In this document: piece by piece, positions 43,633 through 50,116 of the stretch
Layout: every line of letters begins with the position of its first letter
How positions within the stretch are numbered: the stretch's first letter is position 1
NCBI GenBank assembly: GCA_027488935.1
Contig: JAIYAP010000064.1
Span: 1 to 50,116, forward strand
Length of the DNA stretch: 50,116 bases
Direction: 5' to 3'
Origin: Saprospiraceae bacterium
Lineage (GTDB): Bacteria > Bacteroidota > Bacteroidia > Chitinophagales > Saprospiraceae
Position numbers and translations under genes: made by a program
Notes under the pieces: model-generated
What the model was told of the DNA's origin: nothing
Databases searched by the model: none
The model's input: only the letters and a program-made list of their open reading frames with translations

Positions 43633-44109
43633 TTACTTGTTTATCATTTTGCCGAAATGTGTTTCGAGGGTGGTAAAACGGTAGTCAAAGATGGCTTCTA
43701 CTGTTTTACGTACAAAAAGGTGTTGAGCCAAAATACCCAATGGACCGAATGGATTTTTGTAATGCACTAAATCGGTCATCTCTACCCCACCTGGAATGGT
43801 CTTAAAGTGGTGCTGATGGTGCCAAATTGCGTATGGCCCTTGCCGCTGTTCGTCAACAAAAAACTTTCCGGGCTCCACATGGGTAATTTCTGTCATCCAA
43901 AAAAGCGGAATCCCCAACAAAGGTTTTACGGTATAAGTAATGATTTGTCCGGCATACATGCCTTTTAAAAAATCTGGATCACTATGGATGACAAATCCGA
44001 GGTGTTCTGGTGTGATGGCCTTCAGGTTTTGAGGGGCAGAAAAAAACTCCCATGCTTGCTCTAACGAAATGGGAAGTTGTTGCACACGTTTTAAAATATA
44101 AACAGCCAT
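43633..44109 (-). CDS. SRPBCC-family ligand-binding protein
   Basis: 158 residues with the START/Bet v 1-like pattern: YILKRVQQLPISLEQAWEFF at the start, PEHLGFVIHS, QIITYTVKPLLGIPLFWMTE and a closing long helix (TVEAIFDYRFTTLETHF). Such proteins bind hydrophobic ligands in a deep cavity. Substrate unknown. Located between AI-2E and CBS genes on the same strand. Confidence 0.88.
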   Translation of the reverse strand: MAVYILKRVQQLPISLEQAWEFFSAPQNLKAITPEHLGFVIHSDPDFLKGMYAGQIITYTVKPLLGIPLFWMTEITHVEPGKFFVDEQRQGPYAIWHHQHHFKTIPGGVEMTDLVHYKNPFGPLGILAQHLFVRKTVEAIFDYRFTTLETHFGKMINK

Positions 44110-44171
44110 AGTTCAATCGTTTGCACGCGAGAACAATGGCTGTTGTATTCGGTTCACCAAACAGAGACAAA

Positions 44172-44597
44172 TTACATATTCTCTGGAATAAACTTCTCCA
44201 GGTTTTCGGGATACTCTTTGTTGTATTCGTAGGTGATCAGGTCAGTTGAGGTAACGATGCCGAGCAATTCCCGATCGTCGTTTACAATTGGAACTGCGTG
44301 GAACAAGTGCTCCATCAACAATTCTGCTACTGCGCCGATGTGCTGATCTGGCTCTAGAGTGGCAATTTTGGTGGTCATCACTTCACGGATTTTGATGCCC
44401 CCTAATTCACTGGCCGCTTTTCCAATTTTGAAAAAATCCCATGAAGTTAACATACCCACCAATTTGTTATTTTCAAGAACTGGCAAGTGGTGAATGTGTT
44501 TTCCGAGCATCAAATCCCGCGCCTCAGCAAGGGTATTTTCAGGCGATACCGTTATAACCTCTTTGGTCATAATAGCAGTTACGTATTCGTTCATCAT
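44172..44597 (-). CDS. CBS-domain pair protein
   Basis: 141 residues forming one Bateman module: CBS 1 at about 6-65 (AIMTKEVITVSPENTLAEAR, HHLPVLENNKLVGMLTSWDF) and CBS 2 at about 70-130 (VMTTKIATLEPDQHIGAVAEL, AVPIVNDDRELLGIVTSTDL). These bind adenosine nucleotides such as ATP or AMP and act as regulatory switches. No effector domain is fused. ATG at 44597, with another at 44594. Confidence 0.93.
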   Translation of the reverse strand: MMNEYVTAIMTKEVITVSPENTLAEARDLMLGKHIHHLPVLENNKLVGMLTSWDFFKIGKAASELGGIKIREVMTTKIATLEPDQHIGAVAELLMEHLFHAVPIVNDDRELLGIVTSTDLITYEYNKEYPENLEKFIPENM

Positions 44598-44697
44598 AGG
44601 CCAGTGAATTTTTATTTAAATTTACAGTGAAGAAATTGAAATTATGGCCGAAAATAGGCCCTTTCCGATCAATTCGCCAAACATATAGGTGATTATT

Positions 44698-45498
44698 TTA
44701 CTTGCCCAATTCAACAGCCCGCTTACGCGCCGCTTGTGCGCCCTCCATGATGCCTTCGTGCAAATTTTCCGCATGAAATACCCGCAAAGCAGCCTCTGTT
44801 GTGCCACCTTTGCTCGCCACCTTGGCGATCCAGTTTTCGCACGATAAATCAGATTTATTGTACAAATCTACTGCCCCCGTAAAGGTTTGACTTACCAGCA
44901 ATTCAGCCTCCGAAGCCGAAAAACCCATGCTTTTAGCGGCTTCAATCATGGCATTCATAAAAAAGTACACGTATGCCGGTCCCGATCCGGAAATGGCCGT
45001 GGCAGCATCTATTTGACTTTCCTGTTCCACGTAAACGGTTTTTCCGGTGGTGCTCAACAGGTTTTGCACCATGACCAACTCAATACGGGTAACCATGTCC
45101 GAGCTGGTAAATGCGGTGACACCGGCCCCAATTTGTGCGGGTAAATTAGGCATGGCCCGGATCACTTTTTGTACCCCCAAGGCTTGCATAATCGTTTCGA
45201 GCCGCACCCCCGCCATAATGCTGATAAATACCTGTCCAGGCTCCACCAAATCGCGTATTTCATCAAAAAGTTTGGCGGCATCTTGTGGTTTTACCGCCAA
45301 AATACACAAATCGGCTTCCGGCACGCAAAGTCTTGGATCGCTAAAAAAGCGCCCTTCGTGGGTGGCACTCAATTGATTGGCCTTTTCATAAGTTTTACAC
45401 AGCACCATCATCTGATCGGAGGTAACAATGCGGCTGCGCAAAAAACTTTGGGCATAGGTGAGTCCCATATTTCCACCCCCAAGAATCAGTATTTTCAT
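44698..45498 (-). CDS. proC: Pyrroline-5-carboxylate reductase
   Basis: 266 residues from ATG at 45498; the longer frame upstream is not family-like. The enzyme reduces pyrroline-5-carboxylate to proline with NAD(P)H. The Rossmann motif MKILILGGGNMGLTYAQSF begins the protein; family segments ILAVKPQD, VIRAMPNLPAQIGAGVTA, AATAISGSGPAYVYFFMNAM and ASKGGTTEAALRVF follow in order. Divergent from the Thr-type asparaginase gene with 55 bp between starts. Confidence 0.97.
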   Translation of the reverse strand: MKILILGGGNMGLTYAQSFLRSRIVTSDQMMVLCKTYEKANQLSATHEGRFFSDPRLCVPEADLCILAVKPQDAAKLFDEIRDLVEPGQVFISIMAGVRLETIMQALGVQKVIRAMPNLPAQIGAGVTAFTSSDMVTRIELVMVQNLLSTTGKTVYVEQESQIDAATAISGSGPAYVYFFMNAMIEAAKSMGFSASEAELLVSQTFTGAVDLYNKSDLSCENWIAKVASKGGTTEAALRVFHAENLHEGIMEGAQAARKRAVELGK

Positions 45499-45553
45499 AA
45501 AATTGTTTTTTGTATCCCGCAAAAATTCGATTTTGTAGCCAAATTCTACCAAC

Positions 45554-46606
45554 ATGTCCACCACAAAATACGTATTACTTTTCGTTTGTATCAGCGCATG
45601 CCTCTTTTCGGCCTGTCAAACCACACCCAATCCTACTGAAAATCAAGCTGCTGTGCAAAACCAACGCCCTGCTTACGCCCTCGCCATACACGGAGGTGCC
45701 GGTACGCTTTCACGCGCCATCATGAGCCCCGAAAAAGAAAACGCTTACCGCGCTGCCCTGGATTCTGCTTTGCTAATCGGCGAAACCATTCTTAAAAATG
45801 GCGGAACCAGCCTTGATGCAGTCACCCAAACGATTGTTTTTCTCGAAGATTGCCCGCTTTTCAATGCCGGGCGCGGCGCCGTGTTCAACCATGAAGGTAA
45901 AAACGAACTCGATGCCAGCATTATGGAAGGCTCAGGACAAATGGCGGGCGCGGTCGGCAGCGTTTCAATGGTTAAAAATCCGATCCTGCTCGCACGGGCG
46001 GTCATGGAAAAATCGCCCCATGTGCTCCTGACAGGGCGCGGTGCCGAACAATTTGCCCGCGAACAAGGCATTGAAACGGTAGACGCCAAGTGGTTTTACA
46101 CCCAGGAACGCTGGAACAGCTTGCAAGAAGCCATTGCGGAAGAAAAACAGGCTGGCAAAACCGGCGCAATTGACGCTCCACCAACGGATTATAAATTTGG
46201 CACCGTGGGTTGTGTCGCACTCGACCATGCAGGCAACCTCGCGGCAGGCACCAGCACGGGCGGCATGACCAACAAACGCTGGAACCGATTGGGCGACTCC
46301 CCCATCATCGGCGCGGGCACGTATGCGTCCAATGATGCTTGTGCCGTATCCTGTACCGGACATGGCGAATTTTTTATCCGCTATGCCGTGGCACACGATG
46401 TTTGGGCAATGATGGCGTATAAAGGTCTTTCTGTTGCGGAGGCCGGGGAAGCGGTAGTCAATAAAAAACTGGTAGAAAAAGGGGGCGAAGGCGGCCTGAT
46501 TGCGGTAGATAAAAACGGTAACATTGCATTGCCCTTTAATTCGGAAGGCATGTACCGTGGATATGCCAAACCAGGCGAACGTAAAGTAATGATTTACAAA
46601 GAGTAG
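45554..46606 (+). CDS. iaaA: Isoaspartyl peptidase / plant-type L-asparaginase lipoprotein
   Basis: 350 residues. Lipobox CISACLFSAC, so membrane anchored. The protein is an Ntn-hydrolase of family T2: the precursor cleaves itself before the catalytic Thr217 in KFGTVGCVALD, giving alpha and beta chains. Other landmarks: LAIHGGAGTLSRAI, NAGRGAVFNHEG, GTSTGGMTNKRWNRLGDSPI and CTGHGEFFIRYAVAHDV. It removes isoaspartyl residues from damaged peptides and hydrolyses asparagine. It ends 14 bp before the convergent HxlR gene. Confidence 0.95.
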   Translation: MSTTKYVLLFVCISACLFSACQTTPNPTENQAAVQNQRPAYALAIHGGAGTLSRAIMSPEKENAYRAALDSALLIGETILKNGGTSLDAVTQTIVFLEDCPLFNAGRGAVFNHEGKNELDASIMEGSGQMAGAVGSVSMVKNPILLARAVMEKSPHVLLTGRGAEQFAREQGIETVDAKWFYTQERWNSLQEAIAEEKQAGKTGAIDAPPTDYKFGTVGCVALDHAGNLAAGTSTGGMTNKRWNRLGDSPIIGAGTYASNDACAVSCTGHGEFFIRYAVAHDVWAMMAYKGLSVAEAGEAVVNKKLVEKGGEGGLIAVDKNGNIALPFNSEGMYRGYAKPGERKVMIYKE

Positions 46607-46620
46607 CAATTAAAAAAGGG

Positions 46621-46947
46621 CTACGCGGTCGGGTTCAGGAGCACGGCTTCCAACTGCCGGAAAACTTCAATCATTGCACGCCCTTTGGACGAAAGTTCGT
46701 ACTCAATGTGGAGTGGTTTTTGCTGAATGATTGTTTTTACCAACAATTCGGCCTCTTCCATTTCTTTTAAAGCAACCGAAAGTGATTGCTTGTTCGATTG
46801 CGGCAATTGACGCAATAAACTATTAAAACGCAAAGGACCTTGGGCCGCCAGTTGAAAAATCTGGGGCTTCCATTTGCCCGATAAAGTCTTTAAAAGACCT
46901 TCTATCGGGCATCCTTCTGGCGGATTATTTTCATTTAAGGTGGTCAT
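46621..46947 (-). CDS. HxlR-family transcriptional regulator
   Basis: 108 residues from ATG at 46947. Winged helix with the family motif CPIEGLLKTLSGKWKPQIFQ, then LRFNSLLRQLPQSNKQSLS and a wing near EYELSSKGRAMIEVF. The single Cys in CPI is the position where thiol-sensing HxlR proteins (such as YodB-type) are oxidised. It is divergent from a DsbA-like oxidoreductase gene, so it is a candidate regulator of that gene in response to thiol stress; this is inference from position. Confidence 0.93.
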   Translation of the reverse strand: MTTLNENNPPEGCPIEGLLKTLSGKWKPQIFQLAAQGPLRFNSLLRQLPQSNKQSLSVALKEMEEAELLVKTIIQQKPLHIEYELSSKGRAMIEVFRQLEAVLLNPTA

Positions 46948-46961
46948 ATTTTTCTGACTAA

Positions 46962-46992
46962 TTGTGTACCATTTTTTTTGGTGAAATCTTTG
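46962..46992 (+). promoter_or_regulatory. Promoter of the DsbA-like gene
   Basis: TTG at 46962-46964, 20-bp spacer, then AATCTTTG at 46985-46992, one base from the TAnnTTTG consensus. It lies in the 69-bp gap between the divergent HxlR and DsbA-like genes. Confidence 0.55.
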
Positions 46993-47016
46993 CCTCGAAA
47001 CATAAGACAAACTGCT

Positions 47017-48045
47017 ATGACATCAAAAGTAATGCTATTCTTTTTAACAAGTATTTACTTTTCCACCACAGACACCATTTTTGCTCAAACTGTTTCGGAA
47101 CAAATGTCATTAAACAAATCCAGTGCCAAGAACCCCTTGGTTTGCCCGCCCAAAGAAGGCGTTTGCAAAACACCCGGATTAAACCAGCCCCAAACCGATA
47201 GTTTAGCCCCAACCAAAAACAAACCTGTGCTCGTCCATTATTTCACCGATCCGATCTGCTCCGCCTGTTGGGGCATTGAGCCGCAATTGCGGCGCTTGAA
47301 GCTCGAATATGGTGACTTGCTCGAAATTCGCTACCACATGGGCGGCCTGTTGCCTTCCTGGACTGGATTTGACAGCGGCGGCATCAGCAAACCCAGCGAT
47401 GTTGCCACCCACTGGGATGAAGTAAGCACCTATTATGAAATGCCCATGATCGGCGATGTTTGGTTAAATGACCCTTTAAATTCTTCTTTTCCACCCTGTG
47501 TTGCCTTTAAGGCGGCCCAAATTCAGAGCGAGTACAAGGCAATTGCTTTTATGCGCCGCTTGCGGGAAATGGTTTTTTTAGCCGCAAAAAATATTACCAA
47601 GTGGGAATACCTTAATACTGCCGCTTATGAGGCGGGTTTGGATACGGTGCAGTTCAAAGCCGATTATTTAGGGCGTGCGCATGAATTGTTTGACGAAGAC
47701 TTGCGCATTACACGTCAAATGGGGGTGCGAGGTTTTCCGACCCTGTTTTTCACCGATGCCGACCAAAACCGCTCGGTCATTAATGGCGTAAAACCCTACC
47801 AATATTTTGAGCAAGCCATCATGCGGCTATTGCCCACCGCCGTCAAAAAGACCATTGATGCAAATACACCCGAAAAAGCCTTTGAATTGTTTCCGACCCT
47901 TACAGCCAAAGAATTCGCGGTGCTCAGCAACCAAAGTTTAGCAGCCGCAGATGCAAGTTTGAATGAATATTATAATGCGCGACAGTGTACCCGTTTTGTT
48001 ACCCGAAATGGTACACTATACCAGAAACTTTCTGCTGGCAAATAA
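47017..48045 (+). CDS. Secreted DsbA/FrnE-like thioredoxin-fold protein
   Basis: 342 residues from ATG at 47017; signal peptide MTSKVMLFFLTSIYFSTTDT with cleavage near IFAQ. A linker with two Cys-x5-Cys type motifs (PLVCPPKEGVCKTPG) precedes the thioredoxin fold. Active site CSACWGIEPQ (CxxC) at about residues 80-85, a helical insert (about 115-220), and the cis-proline loop VRGFPTLFFTD near 240. The C-terminal 70 residues are helical and unassigned. Likely a periplasmic thiol oxidoreductase. Divergent from the HxlR regulator. Confidence 0.9.
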   Translation: MTSKVMLFFLTSIYFSTTDTIFAQTVSEQMSLNKSSAKNPLVCPPKEGVCKTPGLNQPQTDSLAPTKNKPVLVHYFTDPICSACWGIEPQLRRLKLEYGDLLEIRYHMGGLLPSWTGFDSGGISKPSDVATHWDEVSTYYEMPMIGDVWLNDPLNSSFPPCVAFKAAQIQSEYKAIAFMRRLREMVFLAAKNITKWEYLNTAAYEAGLDTVQFKADYLGRAHELFDEDLRITRQMGVRGFPTLFFTDADQNRSVINGVKPYQYFEQAIMRLLPTAVKKTIDANTPEKAFELFPTLTAKEFAVLSNQSLAAADASLNEYYNARQCTRFVTRNGTLYQKLSAGK

Positions 48046-48076
48046 ATTACTTCCTGTTTTACTGCAAGCGCAAAGA

Positions 48077-48259
48077 TCAAACCAGGCTTCCTTTTAATCT
48101 ACCTACACACAACGGGATTTGTTCCATGTATTTTATCGCATGGATAACCCGGTCAATTATCTGCATTTCCACAAATTCCTTCCCAATCCGAGTAATATCG
48201 CGAAAAGGTGTCACCGATGTTCCCCGTTGGTGGCGCCTCCGAACAGGCCATCCCAGCTG
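48077..48259 (-). other. Possible protein-coding remnant in the 48046-48365 gap
   Basis: Leftward, an open frame without a convincing start reads TPFRDITRIGKEFVEMQIID, then RVIHAIKYMEQIPLC, ending at 48077. The composition looks protein-like, about 60 codons. It may be a decayed gene fragment or a coincidence. The rest of the gap holds the -7 box at 48272-48279 and AT-rich sequence, with a copy of the aggtgtcacc motif at about 48207-48215. Confidence 0.25.
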
Positions 48260-48271
48260 CTACCTTTTTGT

Positions 48272-48279
48272 TACCTTTG
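48272..48279 (+). promoter_or_regulatory. -7 box for the pseudouridine synthase gene
   Basis: TACCTTTG, exact TAnnTTTG match, 86 bp before the ATG at 48366. No clear -33 element. Confidence 0.5.
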
Positions 48280-48365
48280 TGTCTTCACTTAAGTCACGGG
48301 GTTTGAATAACCGATCTTCATCCAATTTAATTGCATCTAATCATTCGGCCCCAGCCGATTGTTTT

Positions 48366-50018
48366 ATGCGTTTTCAGACGCCCATTGCGAACATTCCCTT
48401 GCCGGATTGTTTTACGGATCCTTTTTTTTACCAACCCAATCCTTTCAGCGCACTGGCTGCTCAGGAACTACAGGCGTATTTGTTGAAAGAAGCCCAATGG
48501 GACCACAATTTTGGGCTGAACGCCAACCAAACCGGAACAGCCTACGGAAAAATGTTTGGCGTGCTTGTGGTGCAAAATGCTTCCGGCGAAATCGGTTATT
48601 TGCGTGCTTTTTCGGGCAAACTTGCCGGTAAAAACCACCATCCCGGTTTTGTGCCGCCCGTTTTTGATTTATTGTTGGAAACCGGTTTTTATCGCCTGGG
48701 CGAAGACGAACTCAGCGCCATGAATCGGCAAATTGAAGCCCTGGAGCAGGAGCCTGAATTCCAACAATTACGCCACACCCTCCACACCGAAACCCTGGAA
48801 GCAGCACAACAAATCGCCCAGGAAAAACAACGGATTGCCTCAGCGAAAAAAGCCCGTCAACAACAACGCGATGCCACCGTAGACCCCGAAGCGCTCCAAA
48901 CCCTGGAAGCGACGCTTGTTCAGCAAAGTATGCACGACCATTATCTGCTGAAAGACCTAAAAAAACACTGGAAACAACGCCTCGAACAGCTGCAAACGCA
49001 GTTGGAAGCGCACCAAAACACCCTGCAAGACCTCAAAGATACCCGTAAATCAAAATCTGCTGCGCTGCAACAACGGATTTTCACCCAATACCGTTTTTTA
49101 AACCAGGCGGGAAAAGAAAAAAGTCTGGCCGACATTTTTCAGCAAAACACCACCGCCCAGCCTCCTGCGGGCGCGGGCGAGTGCGCGGCGCCCAAACTGT
49201 TGCAATACGTCTTTTTACACCAATTGAAGCCCATCGCCATGGCCGAATTTTGGTGGGGCGCCTCCCCCATCGGCGAAATACGCAAACACGGCCATTTTTA
49301 TCCGGCCTGTCGCGGCAAATGTGAACCTATCTTGGCCCACATGCTCGAAGGCATTCCGCTCGAAGCCCATGCAACCCTGGGCAGCACCGCCATCGACCTG
49401 CACCTCGAAACCGTTTATGAAGACGAACACCTGCTGGTCATACACAAGCCGGCCGGGTTGCTTTCGGTTCCTGGAAAATCCGTGCATGATTCCGTTTTTT
49501 TCCGCCTAAAACAACAATATCCCGACGCCAGCGGCCCCTTGGTAGTCCATCGACTCGATTTGGCTACTTCCGGCCTGATGCTGATTGCCAAAACCAGTGC
49601 GGTGCATAAAAACCTGCAAAGCCAATTTATCAAACGCAGCATCCAAAAGCGCTATGTAGCCCTGCTCGACGGCCTGCTCCCAACCGATAAAGGCATCATC
49701 GACCTGCCCTTACGTGTCGACCTCGACGACCGCCCCCGCCAAATGGTGTGTTACGAATATGGTTTATCCGCCAGAACCATTTGGGAAGTCATCAAACGCC
49801 ACAACGGCCAAACCCGCGTTCATTTTTATCCCGTAACCGGTCGCACCCACCAGTTGCGTGTACACGCCGCGCACCCAAACGGCTTGAACACCCCCATTGT
49901 AGGCGATGAATTGTACGGCACCCAAGGCACGCGCTTGATGCTGCATGCGGATCGGGTGGTGTTTTTGCATCCGGTATCGGGGGAGGAAATGGTGGTGGAA
50001 AGCAATTCGCAATTTTAG
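48366..50018 (+). CDS. RluA-family pseudouridine synthase with long N-terminal extension
   Basis: 550 residues from ATG at 48366; the earlier in-frame extension is not credible. The N-terminal part (about 1-345) has a beta segment (GKMFGVLVVQNASGEIGYL) and a long coiled coil (about 120-240, LEQEPEFQQLRHTLHTETLE). The C-terminal catalytic domain has VHRLDLATSGLMLIAKT with the catalytic aspartate and GRTHQLRVHAAHP. It converts uridine to pseudouridine in rRNA or tRNA; the target cannot be named. The large extended form is common in Bacteroidota. A 14-bp repeat starts right after the stop. Confidence 0.95.
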   Translation: MRFQTPIANIPLPDCFTDPFFYQPNPFSALAAQELQAYLLKEAQWDHNFGLNANQTGTAYGKMFGVLVVQNASGEIGYLRAFSGKLAGKNHHPGFVPPVFDLLLETGFYRLGEDELSAMNRQIEALEQEPEFQQLRHTLHTETLEAAQQIAQEKQRIASAKKARQQQRDATVDPEALQTLEATLVQQSMHDHYLLKDLKKHWKQRLEQLQTQLEAHQNTLQDLKDTRKSKSAALQQRIFTQYRFLNQAGKEKSLADIFQQNTTAQPPAGAGECAAPKLLQYVFLHQLKPIAMAEFWWGASPIGEIRKHGHFYPACRGKCEPILAHMLEGIPLEAHATLGSTAIDLHLETVYEDEHLLVIHKPAGLLSVPGKSVHDSVFFRLKQQYPDASGPLVVHRLDLATSGLMLIAKTSAVHKNLQSQFIKRSIQKRYVALLDGLLPTDKGIIDLPLRVDLDDRPRQMVCYEYGLSARTIWEVIKRHNGQTRVHFYPVTGRTHQLRVHAAHPNGLNTPIVGDELYGTQGTRLMLHADRVVFLHPVSGEEMVVESNSQF

Positions 50019-50116
50019 TTGATAGTTGACAAGTGATAGTTGATAGTTGTGAGTTGATAGTTGTGAGTTGATAGTTGTGAGTTGATAGTTGTGAGTTGAT
50101 AGTTGTGAGTTGATAG
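50019..50116. repeat. 14-bp tandem repeat at right edge
   Basis: Five perfect units of ttgatagttgtgag (from 50040) plus half a unit, preceded by degenerate copies that begin one base after the RluA-family stop. The array runs to the window end. No spacers, no gene. Confidence 0.95.

Noticed and set aside
5459-46606. The two asparaginase-type genes as one pathway
   Set aside because: They belong to unrelated folds and lie 40 kb apart with no shared context.
47985-48365. 127-codon N-terminal extension of the pseudouridine synthase
   Set aside because: It overlaps the DsbA-like gene and crosses the promoter box at 48272; composition is not coding.

Overview
The window looks like a piece of a Bacteroidota chromosome, most likely from the Saprospiria (Saprospiraceae/Haliscomenobacter-like). 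The reasons are: secreted proteins with type IX secretion (T9SS) C-terminal sorting domains, a 1,602-residue adhesin built from SprB-type repeats, an OmpA protein with thrombospondin type 3 repeats, little Shine-Dalgarno signal, and many TAnnTTTG -7 boxes typical of Bacteroidota promoters. Genus is inference. No tRNA, rRNA, integrase, transposase or CRISPR array was seen. Both window ends are tandem repeats (16-bp and 14-bp units), which suggests a contig that broke at repeats.

Layout. 0-10 kb: carboxypeptidase-regulatory-like secreted protein, topA, a DUF6794 protein, small membrane proteins, a one-domain asparaginase, a YHS lipoprotein, and penicillin acylase with a membrane partner. 10-16 kb: OmpA/TSP3 protein and a 1,255-residue SF1 helicase with a degenerate nuclease-like tail. 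16.1-17.9 kb: the SRP RNA gene, small transaldolase and a DnaQ-like exonuclease. 17.9-24.5 kb: a probable operon of two MbnP-type lipoproteins, an MbnH-type dihaem peroxidase, a lysyl-endopeptidase-like protease with a dockerin-like tail, peptidase T and a coiled-coil protein. 24.9-31.4 kb: a small HTH-like protein, a tandem triplication of a secreted-protein gene, and a frameshifted S74-chaperone/T9SS protein. 31.4-41.4 kb: a repeat-bounded structured element, TerC, an Omp28-like thioredoxin-fold protein with a mini HMA protein, a coiled-coil membrane protein, the giant adhesin and small accessory genes. 41.4-50 kb: an acidic protein divergent from a VIT-type metal transporter, an AI-2E-family permease, SRPBCC and CBS proteins, proC, a Thr-type asparaginase lipoprotein, a divergent HxlR/DsbA-like pair and an RluA-family pseudouridine synthase.

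How the genes may work together. Most of the window is housekeeping or cell-surface biology. The two most distinctive loci are the MbnP-MbnH operon, a likely copper-protein maturation system with an extra MbnP-like member and a secreted protease, and the triplicated secreted-protein locus. In that locus two of three paralogues are frameshifted at the same codon position, inside poly-G tracts of 9 and 7. This is what a slipped-strand (phase-variable) switch would look like, although homopolymer sequencing error has to be excluded. The neighbouring S74-chaperone gene is also broken by a single-base shift in a C run, so this region deserves a read-level check before any biology is claimed.
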